This document shows positions 1-10,061 of a stretch of DNA of 64,000 nt, in pieces; the stretch's first letter is position 1; each line of letters begins with the position of its first letter. Both the position numbers and the translations under genes were made by a program. Location: the NCBI RefSeq assembly GCF_947492365.1, contig NZ_CANLMB010000001.1, positions 310,001-374,000 of the forward strand, read 5' to 3'. Under the pieces are notes generated by a model. That model did not search any database. It was not told where the DNA came from and saw only the letters and a program-made list of their open reading frames with translations. This DNA is from an uncultured Erythrobacter sp. (GTDB lineage: Bacteria; Pseudomonadota; Alphaproteobacteria; Sphingomonadales; Sphingomonadaceae).

Positions 1-622
1 GGCGCGAGGGGCGCGTTGCGGCATGGGTGCGGATTGGCACCGATGTGATCGCAAGCCGCTTGCGCCCCGCCTGGATCAGCATGTCGGTCGTGTAGCTGAA
101 GTCGGTGGTGATATTGATGCGCTGGGCAGCATCGCGGCTGATTGCGCGGAAACCGCTGACGGCATCGGTGATGTCGGTAGCTGAGAGCGTGCGCACGACA
201 TAGCTGCCGAGACGCTGGAGCATGCGCTTGCCTGCGCCGAAATGCGCGTTGTTGCTGACGGAACGGTCGCCGATGCAGATATCTGCTTCACCCGCTGCGA
301 CAGGCGCGACGATCTTGGCGATGTCCTCGCCTTCATATTGGCCGTCCGCATCGGTGTTGACGATGATGTCCGCGCCTTCGGCAAGGCATCTGTCGACCCC
401 GTTGCGGAATGCTTCGGCAAGGCCGCGATTGCGGCGGTGGCGCACGATGTGATGCACACCCCAACGCTTGGCTACGCCCGAAGTGTCGTCAGAGCTGCCA
501 TCATCAATGATGCAATATTCGATTACGTCGATCCCCGGCAGGCTGCGCGGCAGCTTGGCCAGCGTCGCAGGCAGCACTTCGGCCTCGTTGAGGCAGGGTA
601 TCTGGATGATGAGTTTTGTCAT
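1..622 (-). CDS. Glycosyltransferase family 2 (polyprenyl-phosphate sugar synthase type), 3' end missing
   Basis: The reverse strand reads from an ATG at 620-622 to the window edge without a stop, so the C-terminus is missing. The protein begins MTKLIIQIPCLNEAEVLPAT, the usual opening of GT-A fold family 2 enzymes. A DDGS nucleotide-binding motif follows near residue 41 (IIDDGSSDDTSG), then NTDADGQYEGED with the metal-binding acidic residues. Later VSGFRAISRDAA resembles the dolichyl-phosphate mannose synthase branch. By family it would transfer a sugar from a nucleotide donor to a polyprenyl phosphate or surface glycan at the cytoplasmic membrane. The acceptor cannot be told, and any C-terminal membrane helices lie outside the window. 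Confidence 0.85.
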   Translation of the reverse strand, partial: MTKLIIQIPCLNEAEVLPATLAKLPRSLPGIDVIEYCIIDDGSSDDTSGVAKRWGVHHIVRHRRNRGLAEAFRNGVDRCLAEGADIIVNTDADGQYEGEDIAKIVAPVAAGEADICIGDRSVSNNAHFGAGKRMLQRLGSYVVRTLSATDITDAVSGFRAISRDAAQRINITTDFSYTTDMLIQAGRKRLAITSVPIRTHAATRPSR

Positions 623-806
623 TAGATCGTAAGGGCCCCTCGGACGCGCAAAGTGACGCCCTTTGAAAGCGGTGTTAGCCAGAGGCTCTTAAGCAATCGT
701 AAACCATGAATTCTGGCGAGTGAGTGAGGGCGTGAGCGAGGTGGCTTGCCTTTTGCAAAAGCTTGGCCCACGGCGCGCGCATGATTGCGATTGTGAGCCT
801 GCTTCG

Positions 807-1721
807 ATGACCCCGAGTGAACGCAGCGGTGTTGCCTATGCGGTGACCGGATTTGCCGTGCTTTCTTGCGGCGATGCGGTGGTAAAGAGCATGGCGGGCG
901 AGTGGCCTGCTTATGCGGTTGCCGCCCTGCGGTTCAGCATCGGCGCGCTGGTTTTATCGGCGCTGTTGTGGCGGCAGGAGGGGCGCGGAGCCTTTGTCGC
1001 ACGCAACTGGCCGTTGCAGATTGCACGCGGGGCCTGCCTTGCTTTTGCGTCAGTCTGCTTCTTCTCGGCGCTCTACATCATGCCCATGGCAGAGGCGATG
1101 GCGATAGCGTTCCTTTCGCCCATCCTCACGCAAATCCTGGCAGGCCCGCTGCTGGGAGAGAAAGTGCGCGGCAAGGTCTATCTGATCTCGCTGGTGGCGC
1201 TCGCCGGGGTGGCGATCATCTTGCGGCCCAATCTCGCACTGCTCGGCTGGGGAGCGCTCTTGCCGCTTGTCTCGGCGGTGTTCTTTGCGCTGCTGATGAT
1301 CTCCAATCGCGCCAGTGCGGGGCAAGGCAGCGCGCTGTCGATGCAGGTCTTTGTGGCGGCATTCTGCGCGCCGATCCTGATCCTGATTTCGTCAGGAGCG
1401 AAACTGTCGGGCATCACCGCGCTCGATTTTGACTGGCCAAGCTGGGACGTGGTCCTGCGATGCGCAATTGTCGCTGCAACTGCCAGCACCGCGCACTGGC
1501 TTGCCTATATCGGCACCAGCCGGGCAGGCGCGGCGCAGGTCGCTCCGGCGATCTATGTCCAGATGCTGGTGGTGGTCATTCTGGGCTGGATATTCTTCGA
1601 CGAGGTGCCGGACGGGCTCACATTGCTGGGCGCAGGTTTGATTATTGCCGCCGGACTTTACCTATGGCGCGACGGGCTGAAACCGCAGGCCAAACCGTCA
1701 CCAGTGCCAGAACGGAGCTGA
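807..1721 (+). CDS. DMT-superfamily (EamA) transporter
   Basis: About 304 residues, almost entirely hydrophobic, with roughly ten predicted membrane helices in two EamA repeats; the repeat junction is near residues 145-155. The pattern GVAYAVTGFAVLSCGDAVVKS followed by an ALRFSIGALVL helix is typical of drug/metabolite exporters. A GTG 87 bases upstream is in frame but would add a cysteine-rich, charged, non-conserved segment, so I take the ATG at 807, which gives the normal family length. The substrate is unknown. It probably acts in the cytoplasmic membrane as a metabolite exporter. It stands alone between the glycosyltransferase and glmS and is not obviously part of an operon. Confidence 0.85.
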   Translation: MTPSERSGVAYAVTGFAVLSCGDAVVKSMAGEWPAYAVAALRFSIGALVLSALLWRQEGRGAFVARNWPLQIARGACLAFASVCFFSALYIMPMAEAMAIAFLSPILTQILAGPLLGEKVRGKVYLISLVALAGVAIILRPNLALLGWGALLPLVSAVFFALLMISNRASAGQGSALSMQVFVAAFCAPILILISSGAKLSGITALDFDWPSWDVVLRCAIVAATASTAHWLAYIGTSRAGAAQVAPAIYVQMLVVVILGWIFFDEVPDGLTLLGAGLIIAAGLYLWRDGLKPQAKPSPVPERS

Positions 1722-1807
1722 CGATAGGCGACAGCAAGCGCTTCAAGTCTTATTCAACTTTTCACGGTTAACGGCTGGCGAGTGAAACAGAGGGAATTTG
1801 CTTAAAT

Positions 1808-3631
1808 ATGTGCGGCATTATCGGCATTGTTAGCTCGAACGCTGTGTCCGACCGGTTGGTCGATGGCCTACGGCGGATGGAATATCGCGGCTATGACAGC
1901 GCCGGCATCTGCACCATGCACGATGGCGAGTTGGTGCGCCGCCGCGCGGAGGGCAAGCTGCTTAACCTCGTGGGCGTGCTGGAGAATGATCCCGCGCCCG
2001 GCACGGTTGGCATCGCGCATACGCGCTGGGCCACGCATGGCGCCCCCACCGCCGCGAATGCGCACCCCCATGCCACCGGCGAGGTTGCCATCGTTCACAA
2101 TGGCATCATCGAAAACTTCAAGGAATTGCGCGCCGAACTGGCCGCAAATGGGCGCACATTCGAAAGCGAAACCGACAGCGAAGTCGTCGCGCATATGGTT
2201 TCGGCCCAGATCGAGCGCGGACTAGACCCGCTCGACGCTGTGCAAGAAGTGCTGCCGCGCCTTCGCGGTGCCTTCGCATTGGCGATCACGTTCCGCCAAT
2301 ATCCCGATCTGCTGGTCGGCGCTCGGCTCGGCTCGCCTTTGGTGGTGGGTTACGGCGAGGACGAGATGTTCCTGGGGTCCGACGCGCTTGCATTGGCCCC
2401 GCTGACACAGCGCATCACCTATCTCGAAGAGGGCGACTGGGTGGTTGTCGGGCGGACAAAGGCGCAGGTCTTTGACGCGCAAAACAACCCGGTCACACGC
2501 CCGATCCAGCCCTCGGGCGCTTCGGCAGCGGCGGTGGAGAAGGGCAATTACCGCCACTTCATGCAGAAAGAGATATTCGAGCAGCCAACCGTGGTTGCGC
2601 AAACGCTCGGCTCCTATCTGCGGCGTGAGGATAATTCGGTTGCTCTCCCCCAATTCGATTTCGACATTTCGGCGATCAAGCGCCTGACCATCGTCGCCTG
2701 CGGAACGTCCTATTACGCTGGCCTCGTTGCAAAATACTGGTTTGAGCAATTTGCGCGCGTGCCGGTCGATATCGATGTCGCATCGGAGTTCCGTTACCGC
2801 GATCCTGTGCTCGAGGAGGGCGGCCTTGCGCTGTTCATCTCGCAAAGCGGAGAGACGGCAGACACACTCGCCGCCTTGCGCCATTGCAAGGAAGCGGGGC
2901 AGGTTATCGGCGTTGTCGTCAATGTTCCGACCAGCTCGATGGCGCGCGAGGCGGATCTGCTCTTGCCCACCCATGCGGGCCCCGAAATTGGAGTTGCCTC
3001 GACCAAGGCCTTCACCTGCCAGCTGGCCGTTCTGGCCGCTCTGGCGGCGCATATGGCGGTGAAAAAGGGCAGACTTTCGCGCGAGGAAGAGAAGGAAGTG
3101 GTCGCTCACCTTCTCGAAGCGCCTGCCGCTTTGAACGAAGCGCTCAACCATGATGACGACATCGCTGAAATCGCGCCGCTCATCGCTCCGGCGCGTGATG
3201 TGCTCTACCTGGGGCGCGGTCAGGACTTTCCGCTGGCGCTAGAGGGCGCCTTAAAGCTCAAGGAAATCAGCTATATCCATGCCGAAGGCTATGCCTCTGG
3301 CGAGATGAAGCACGGCCCGATTGCACTGATCGATGACGATGTGCCTGTGGTGGTGATCGCGCCTTCGGGGCCGCTGTTTGAAAAGACCGTCTCCAACATG
3401 GAAGAAGTGCGCGCGCGCGGCGGCAAAGTTGTGCTGATTTCCGACGCTCAGGGTATCGCCGATGCGGGCGAGGGCTGCCTCGCCACAATCGAAATGCCGG
3501 TTGTCCACCCGCTGATCGCGCCGTTGGTCTATGCGATCCCTGTGCAATTGCTGGCTTACCACGTCGCAGTGGTTAAGGGCACAGATGTGGATCAACCGCG
3601 AAATCTGGCCAAATCGGTAACGGTTGAATAA
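1808..3631 (+). CDS. glmS: Glutamine--fructose-6-phosphate aminotransferase (isomerizing)
   Basis: 607 residues, the normal length. The protein starts MCGIIGIVSS, so Cys2 is the N-terminal nucleophile of a class II glutamine amidotransferase domain (about 2-225). Typical signatures follow: RMEYRGYDSAGI, IAHTRWATHG and HNGIIENF. Two SIS sugar-isomerase domains occupy about 285-600, with VACGTSYYAG, FISQSGETADT and GPEIGVASTKAFTCQ. The C-terminus DQPRNLAKSVTVE is the conserved catalytic tail. It makes glucosamine-6-phosphate for peptidoglycan and LPS in the cytoplasm. I see no glmS ribozyme or other leader structure in the 86 bases upstream. Confidence 0.98.
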   Translation: MCGIIGIVSSNAVSDRLVDGLRRMEYRGYDSAGICTMHDGELVRRRAEGKLLNLVGVLENDPAPGTVGIAHTRWATHGAPTAANAHPHATGEVAIVHNGIIENFKELRAELAANGRTFESETDSEVVAHMVSAQIERGLDPLDAVQEVLPRLRGAFALAITFRQYPDLLVGARLGSPLVVGYGEDEMFLGSDALALAPLTQRITYLEEGDWVVVGRTKAQVFDAQNNPVTRPIQPSGASAAAVEKGNYRHFMQKEIFEQPTVVAQTLGSYLRREDNSVALPQFDFDISAIKRLTIVACGTSYYAGLVAKYWFEQFARVPVDIDVASEFRYRDPVLEEGGLALFISQSGETADTLAALRHCKEAGQVIGVVVNVPTSSMAREADLLLPTHAGPEIGVASTKAFTCQLAVLAALAAHMAVKKGRLSREEEKEVVAHLLEAPAALNEALNHDDDIAEIAPLIAPARDVLYLGRGQDFPLALEGALKLKEISYIHAEGYASGEMKHGPIALIDDDVPVVVIAPSGPLFEKTVSNMEEVRARGGKVVLISDAQGIADAGEGCLATIEMPVVHPLIAPLVYAIPVQLLAYHVAVVKGTDVDQPRNLAKSVTVE

Positions 3632-3727
3632 TCGGCTTTTCCCGAGGTAAAATGCGCCTGCCGGAACGCGAAATTTTGTGTCAGAACTTTACCGCGAGCT
3701 AACCTTTCGCGGTTAATCTGCGCCGTT

Positions 3728-6085
3728 GTGAGCGATAGAAAATCCAATACTCCTGCGGCAATCAGCCAGCAATTGCCGATCGCGACCGTCCTTGGCTTTT
3801 CAGACAAGGGCGATCTCGAATGGTCGCGCCTGCGCGGATTGCAATATGCAGCGGTCGCAAGGCTGACATTCTACCGCGCCTATGCCCATGCGATTATGGG
3901 CCTCATCGTCGCCTATATGTATCTCGACAGCGTCGGGCCGATCTGGGTTGGCCTCTGGTTGCTGGCGCTCGCATCTGTCCACTTTCGCGGCACTATGATT
4001 GATCGCAAACTTGCCGATGCTGAAAGCAGAAAGATCACCAATCGCGAGTTTGCCAACCATCTGAGCACGGCGGTCTTGTCTGGTGTTCTTTGGACGCTGG
4101 CAGTCCTACAGTTTTCTGCCCTTGGCACCGGTGAAGAGGCGATGGCGTTACTGATCATCCTCCTGACGGTGATCGCTGGTTCGATCTATTTCTACACGAC
4201 ATCACCGCTTAGCATTATGATTTTTGCGGGAATTGTCGGAGGCGGCTCTGCCACGCATTTCATGCTGCATGAGAGCTGGGCGATTGCCGGTTCCATGCTG
4301 ATCTTCACTGTCATGACTATGCTGGGAACAATCGAGGTTGGCCGTGCATTCCTCGCCGCGCGGATTGCCGAAGAGGCGATCACCGAAAAGGAAGAGGTCG
4401 TCTCGCTCCTGCTGCGCGAGTTTGAAGAGAACGAGGCTGACTGGCTGTGGGAGGTCGACACGCAGCGCCGGATGCGCTCGGTCAGTCCCCGTTTCGCTTT
4501 TGCGCTTGGCGATCACGAAGCCGAGATCGAAGGTCGCCCGCTGCTCGAATGCATTGCCGGTCCCGGCTGGAAGGACGGTACACTGCCAACGAGCCTGCAC
4601 GAGCTTGCCGAGCGGCTGCGCAACCGCGAGAATTTCTCCAACCTGTTCGTCCAGGTTTCAATCAAGGGCGAAGAGCGCTGGTGGGAGCTTTCTGGCACTC
4701 CCATTCGAGACGAGCGCGGCAAGTTTACCGGATTCCGCGGTGTCGGTTCGGATGTAACCGAGCAGCGCGCCTCCTCTGAAAAGATCGCCTATCTCGCGCG
4801 TTACGACACGCTCACTTCGCTGCCAAACCGCTTGATGCTGACCGAGGCATTGGGCGAGGCGCTCGAATATTCGGCGAAGTGGCGCACGCGCTGCGCGTTG
4901 CTGATGGTCGATCTCGACCGCTTCAAATCGGTGAACGATTCGCTCGGCCATGTAACCGGCGACAAATTGCTCGCGCAGGTTTCTGCACGGCTTCAGGCGC
5001 TGATGGGCGAGAACGCGCTGGTCGGGCGTCTTGGCGGAGACGAATTTGCGATTGTCATCCGCGATGCCAGCGATCTGGGCGTGATGCAGTCGCTTGCGCA
5101 GAAAGTCATCAATACGCTGTCAGAATCCTATCAGGTCGAACAGCACACGCTCTATGTCGGTGCCAGCGTCGGCTCGGCAATCGGTCCGCGAGATGGCAAG
5201 ACCGTCGAAGAACTGATGCGCAACGCCGACCTCGCGCTGTATCGCGCCAAAGATGCAGGGGGCGGTGAACATTGCCGGTTCGAACCTGTGCTTCACGCAT
5301 CGGCAGAGGAACGTCGCCAGCTCGAGGTTTCGCTGCGCAAGGCGCTCGGCCTCGATGAATTCGTGCTGCATTATCAGCCGGTCGTCGATGCGCGAAGCGA
5401 GAGCATTGTCAGCTTTGAAGCGCTTGTTCGCTGGAACAGTTCGGACCACGGCTTTGTCAGCCCGGGCAAGTTCATTCCGCTAGCGGAAGACACGCGCCTG
5501 ATTGTGCCGATTGGCAAATGGGTGCTGCGTCAGGCCTGCTTCGAGGCGCGCAACTGGCCTGACCACGTCAAGGTCAATGTCAACGTCTCACCTGAGCAGC
5601 TGCTCGAACCCGATTTCCATCAGGACGTCGTCGAATCGCTCTCGGCCAGCGGTCTGCGGCCAGACCGGCTTGAGATCGAGGTGACCGAAAGCATCTTCCT
5701 ACGCGATGCCAGTGTGGCGCGTAATGCGCTTGAACAGGCGATGGCGCTGGGCTGTTCGATCGCTCTCGATGATTTCGGCACCGGCTATTCCTCGCTCGGC
5801 TACCTGCGCAAGCTGCGCTTCTCCACGATCAAGGTCGACCGAACCTTTGTCCAAGGGGCCGCGCAGGGCTCGAATGAGAGCCTGGCGATCATCAACGCCG
5901 TTGTGGCGATGGCGAAGAGCATGAACATGACCACGACCGCCGAAGGGGTCGAGGATGCGGATGAGGCTGAACTGATCCGCAATCTGGGTTGCGACAAGAT
6001 TCAGGGCTTCTATTTCGGCCGCCCGATGTCGAATGAGGAAGCAATCCGCCTGTTCAGCGAGGAAGCCAATCGCTTGCGCGCCTGA
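3728..6085 (+). CDS. Membrane-anchored PAS-GGDEF-EAL c-di-GMP enzyme
   Basis: 785 residues starting at GTG. About residues 35-205 carry several hydrophobic helices, then a PAS-like domain (about 225-345), a GGDEF domain (about 355-520) and an EAL domain (about 530-785). The diguanylate cyclase motif is intact (VGRLGGDEFAIV), but no RxxD inhibitory site lies in front of it. The EAL domain keeps EALVRW, LEIEVTES and DDFGTGYSS, so phosphodiesterase activity is likely. A bifunctional or GTP-stimulated phosphodiesterase role is inferred; the net activity cannot be decided from sequence. The signal sensed by the membrane/PAS part is unknown. An inverted repeat ACCGCG-N11-CGCGGT at 3691-3713 lies just upstream. 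Confidence 0.93.
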   Translation: MSDRKSNTPAAISQQLPIATVLGFSDKGDLEWSRLRGLQYAAVARLTFYRAYAHAIMGLIVAYMYLDSVGPIWVGLWLLALASVHFRGTMIDRKLADAESRKITNREFANHLSTAVLSGVLWTLAVLQFSALGTGEEAMALLIILLTVIAGSIYFYTTSPLSIMIFAGIVGGGSATHFMLHESWAIAGSMLIFTVMTMLGTIEVGRAFLAARIAEEAITEKEEVVSLLLREFEENEADWLWEVDTQRRMRSVSPRFAFALGDHEAEIEGRPLLECIAGPGWKDGTLPTSLHELAERLRNRENFSNLFVQVSIKGEERWWELSGTPIRDERGKFTGFRGVGSDVTEQRASSEKIAYLARYDTLTSLPNRLMLTEALGEALEYSAKWRTRCALLMVDLDRFKSVNDSLGHVTGDKLLAQVSARLQALMGENALVGRLGGDEFAIVIRDASDLGVMQSLAQKVINTLSESYQVEQHTLYVGASVGSAIGPRDGKTVEELMRNADLALYRAKDAGGGEHCRFEPVLHASAEERRQLEVSLRKALGLDEFVLHYQPVVDARSESIVSFEALVRWNSSDHGFVSPGKFIPLAEDTRLIVPIGKWVLRQACFEARNWPDHVKVNVNVSPEQLLEPDFHQDVVESLSASGLRPDRLEIEVTESIFLRDASVARNALEQAMALGCSIALDDFGTGYSSLGYLRKLRFSTIKVDRTFVQGAAQGSNESLAIINAVVAMAKSMNMTTTAEGVEDADEAELIRNLGCDKIQGFYFGRPMSNEEAIRLFSEEANRLRA

Positions 6086-6094
6086 TCGGCTGCT

Positions 6095-6783
<689 letters not shown>

Positions 6784-6784
<1 letters not shown>

Positions 6785-7035
6785 CAGGCGTGCTCCTTCA
6801 CGCCGTCCATTTTTTCGATGGCGTAATCCTCGATCACCATATTGGCGAGCAGTTGCTCGCACATTTTGGTGAGAGCCTCGTCGCTTGTTCCGTCAGCGAC
6901 ATCCATCTCGATCATGCGGCCAATGCGCACATCCTCGACCCCTTCGAAACCGAGGCTGCCGAGCGAGTGATGCACCGCGCGGCCCTGCGGATCGAGCACG
7001 CCGGGTTTGAGACGGACTAGGATGCGAACTTTCAT
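6784..7035 (-). CDS. purS: Phosphoribosylformylglycinamidine synthase subunit PurS
   Basis: 83 residues, [20 protein letters not shown] onward, the standard PurS opening, with the conserved [16 protein letters not shown]-like segment (here [19 protein letters not shown]). PurS bridges PurQ and PurL in the FGAM synthase complex. It lies directly upstream of purQ with a one-base stop/start overlap. The fragment purS-purQ is separated from purC by two unrelated genes on the same strand. Confidence 0.96.
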
Positions 7036-7118
7036 GGGCGCTTTGGTCCTGCTTTGTGTTGGATTAGCGCGAGCCTATAGCGTGGTTGCGCCAAGGTGCA
7101 ATCGCTGCCCTGCGACAA

Positions 7119-10019
7119 TCAACCGTCATCTTCCTCGGTTTCTTCCTCAGGCAACACCAGAAACTCGACTGCGGAATCGGGTTCAAGGTAGCGGCGAGCT
7201 GCGTCGAGCAGGTCTTCCGGCGTCACCGCGCGCAGCGTGTCAGGACCGGCAAACCACCGGTCGAGCCGTTCAGGCTGGCTTTGCGCCCGCGTGGCAAGGC
7301 TCATCCACCCGCCCAGCGATTTGAGCGAATTGTCATAGGCTTCGAGCATCGGCTGGCGCGCGCGATCGATAAGATCGGGATCGACCGGTTCGCTGCGCAA
7401 TTCCTCGATGAGATCGCGCATAACGCCGCGCACCGTCTCGACCTCTTCGGTCGCAACCGGAGCGGAAATAGTGAACACCCCGTAGCCGGGATAGGTCCGG
7501 CTCGATGAATTGCTCGCTTGCGTCGAATAGGCCTGGCCCAGATCTTCGCGCAGCCTTTCGGTCAGTTCGAGCCGGACGACTCGGCCCAGCAGCGCCAGCT
7601 CCATCGTTTCGGTGAAGTCACTGTCATCGCGGGTTGGCCAGACCATGCGCACCCATGCCTGATCCGCCTCGCCCGTGTGACGGATGATGCGTTCACCGCG
7701 TGTCTGGGTGAAGGAGCGGGTGCGAGCCTCTTCACGCGGCAGGAAATCGGCTTCGCGCATGTCTAGAGCGCCGAGCGTTGCGGCGACTGCGGAAATCGCG
7801 GTGTCTTCGTCAATGTCGCCCACCAGCGCCACTTCGATGGCTCCGCTTGCGAAGCGGTCCGCGATCACATCGCGCAATTGCCCATAGTCGAGCGCGAAGA
7901 AAGCATCCTTGCTTTGCAGGCTGAAACGCGGATCATTGTCTGACAGGATTGCTCCCTGCTGCGTGCCATAGGCGCTCGCGGGAGTTGAGCCCATCGACAT
8001 AAAGAAGTTCTCGATTCCCCGCCGGAACTGCTCGACCCCTTCGGGACGATAACCCGGATCGGTCAGGCCGGCGGTGATGAGCTGCAACTGCAAATTGAGA
8101 TCGCGCGGGGTCGTGCCTCCGGCAAAGCTGAACGCATCGGAAGTGTTCGAAACGCGCAGCGCGACACTGCGCCCGGCCATGATGCTCTGCAATTCGTCGA
8201 GGCTGTGCTGGCCTAGACCTCCCGCAGAAAGCGATCCAACCAGATAGGTATTGAGCGGGTTCTCACGCGTATTCAGGAGATTGCCGCCATCGACAAGCAC
8301 GCGGAAACTCACACGGTCTTCGCGAATATCCGTCTGCTTGAGTGTCAGCCGCACGCCGTTGGCAAAGGTGATGAGGCGCAGGCCAAGCCGCTCCTCGCGC
8401 GTGTCCGACACCACTTCGCCCGGCTCGCCGAAATCGGCGTATGCAAATTCGACTGCGCCGGTGTCTTGCGGCGGCGCAATCGGCAGCGCCATGGCTTCTG
8501 TGAAAGCGCTGCGCAAAGCTTCCTCTCCGCCTTCGGGAGCATTGCGGCCCTGAAAACGGATCAGCGGTGCGTTGAGCGGCAAGGCCTCTTCGCGCAGCAG
8601 AGCAAAGATCGACGCCGGCGTTATCTCGCCTGCATAGGATTCAAATTGTTCAAGCGTGTATTGCGGCGTCGTCGGCACGACATCATCCGATGCAAGCCGC
8701 AGCGCGCTACCGGCAAACGCCGTATTGCTGCGGGTTTCGGCCCCCGAGACGCGGTTCTCAAGCGCTGTGCGGGTGTTGGCGAGCTGTTCGTCCAATTCGG
8801 CCTGTGTGAAGCCATAGGTCAGCGCCTGGTTGACCTCGCGCACTGCGGCGAGCAGCCCTTTGCGCCATTCGCCGTCTTCGCTGGCAATCGTGATCGAGTT
8901 GGTGCTCGCGTCCTCGAAAATGTCACCTCTGCCATATCTAGCCTGACGGAAAGGCGCATCTTCTGCGCGGGCAAGCCGGGTGAGGCGGCGCGAGATGATG
9001 CTGTAGGCAATCGAGCGCTCCAGGTTGCGGCGGCGATTGGCGCTACTGTCTGGACGGTCGGTCCATGGGCCGAGCACGGTGATCGTTACACTCTCCGACA
9101 AAGCCGGGTCGGTGTAGATGTCGGTCAGCCCGCTGCGAGTGATGTCGACCGGGCCGGTTGCAGGCTCGGCAGGGGCGTGAGCGGCCTGCCAGTCAGTGAA
9201 CCGCTCACGCAAGGCCGCCTCCATCACCTCGACCGGAAAGTCGCCGACGATCACCAGCACGGTGTTGGAAGGGGTGTAGGTCCGCTCGTAAAGCGCTCGC
9301 AATTGGGCAGCCGAGGCGTTTTCGAGCGCTTCGAGCGTGCCGATCGGCAGGCGATCAACGTATCGCGCGCCCGGAGTCGTGAACGCGAAACCGTCCTCGC
9401 GCGCGGCCTGCGCAAAATTGCGGCGGTCGCGCCGTTCGGCCAGCACCACACCGCGCTCGCGCTCGACTGCATCTTCGGCAATGGTCAACTCGCTGGCGGT
9501 TTCGCGCATCAGCATCAGCGCGGTATCGAGCAATTCCTCTTCATTGCGCGGCAAGTTGAGCATGTAGGTGATTGTTTCAAAGCCGGTTGAGGCATTGGTG
9601 TCCGCGCCAAAGGCCAGCCCTTCGCGCTCGAGCAGTTTGACCATTTCGCCTTCGGGAATGTTGGTCGATCCGTTGAAGGCCATATGTTCGAGGAAGTGCG
9701 ACAATCCGCGCTCTTCTTCCGTCTCGGCAAGCGATCCCGAATGGATCCGCATCCGCACCAGAGCAGTTCCTTCGGGGGTGGCATTCTGGCGCAGGATGTA
9801 GCGCATTCCGTTGTCGAGCTGGCCAAATGTATAATCCGGATCAACGGGCAGATCGCTTTGCTCGAAATACCAGACCGGCTGTTCGGCTGGCGCGGCCGCA
9901 ACCTCAACGACTTGATCGGGAGCGCCGCCAGCGTCGAGCGTCGCACAGGATGCAAGGCACGAAATGGCGAAGAGAAGACCGGCGGTCAGCCGCATTTTCG
10001 GGAAATCCATAACCATCAT
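7119..10019 (-). CDS. M16-family zinc metallopeptidase, predicted lipoprotein
   Basis: 966 residues. The N-terminus is a lipoprotein signal: a hydrophobic stretch ending LASC near residue 25, so it is probably lipid-anchored in the periplasm or outer membrane. The first M16 domain has the inverted zinc motif HFLEH (in LSHFLEHMAFNGSTN) with the downstream glutamate region ERERGVVLAE. The later M16 repeats (about 550-900) lack HxxEH, as is usual for the inactive half. The family degrades peptides, and periplasmic members have been linked to peptide turnover. It lies between the caspase-like gene and purS on the same strand. No specific substrate can be inferred. Confidence 0.93.
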   Translation of the reverse strand: MMVMDFPKMRLTAGLLFAISCLASCATLDAGGAPDQVVEVAAAPAEQPVWYFEQSDLPVDPDYTFGQLDNGMRYILRQNATPEGTALVRMRIHSGSLAETEEERGLSHFLEHMAFNGSTNIPEGEMVKLLEREGLAFGADTNASTGFETITYMLNLPRNEEELLDTALMLMRETASELTIAEDAVERERGVVLAERRDRRNFAQAAREDGFAFTTPGARYVDRLPIGTLEALENASAAQLRALYERTYTPSNTVLVIVGDFPVEVMEAALRERFTDWQAAHAPAEPATGPVDITRSGLTDIYTDPALSESVTITVLGPWTDRPDSSANRRRNLERSIAYSIISRRLTRLARAEDAPFRQARYGRGDIFEDASTNSITIASEDGEWRKGLLAAVREVNQALTYGFTQAELDEQLANTRTALENRVSGAETRSNTAFAGSALRLASDDVVPTTPQYTLEQFESYAGEITPASIFALLREEALPLNAPLIRFQGRNAPEGGEEALRSAFTEAMALPIAPPQDTGAVEFAYADFGEPGEVVSDTREERLGLRLITFANGVRLTLKQTDIREDRVSFRVLVDGGNLLNTRENPLNTYLVGSLSAGGLGQHSLDELQSIMAGRSVALRVSNTSDAFSFAGGTTPRDLNLQLQLITAGLTDPGYRPEGVEQFRRGIENFFMSMGSTPASAYGTQQGAILSDNDPRFSLQSKDAFFALDYGQLRDVIADRFASGAIEVALVGDIDEDTAISAVAATLGALDMREADFLPREEARTRSFTQTRGERIIRHTGEADQAWVRMVWPTRDDSDFTETMELALLGRVVRLELTERLREDLGQAYSTQASNSSSRTYPGYGVFTISAPVATEEVETVRGVMRDLIEELRSEPVDPDLIDRARQPMLEAYDNSLKSLGGWMSLATRAQSQPERLDRWFAGPDTLRAVTPEDLLDAARRYLEPDSAVEFLVLPEEETEEDDG

Positions 10020-10061
10020 TGCTGCCCTAGGAACGCGGTGAGAACAAGGTGGCGAAGCCGC

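Noticed and set aside
8466-9590. A 374-codon plus-strand open frame
   Set aside because: It is antisense to the M16 peptidase gene, including its HFLEH region, with no motif of its own.
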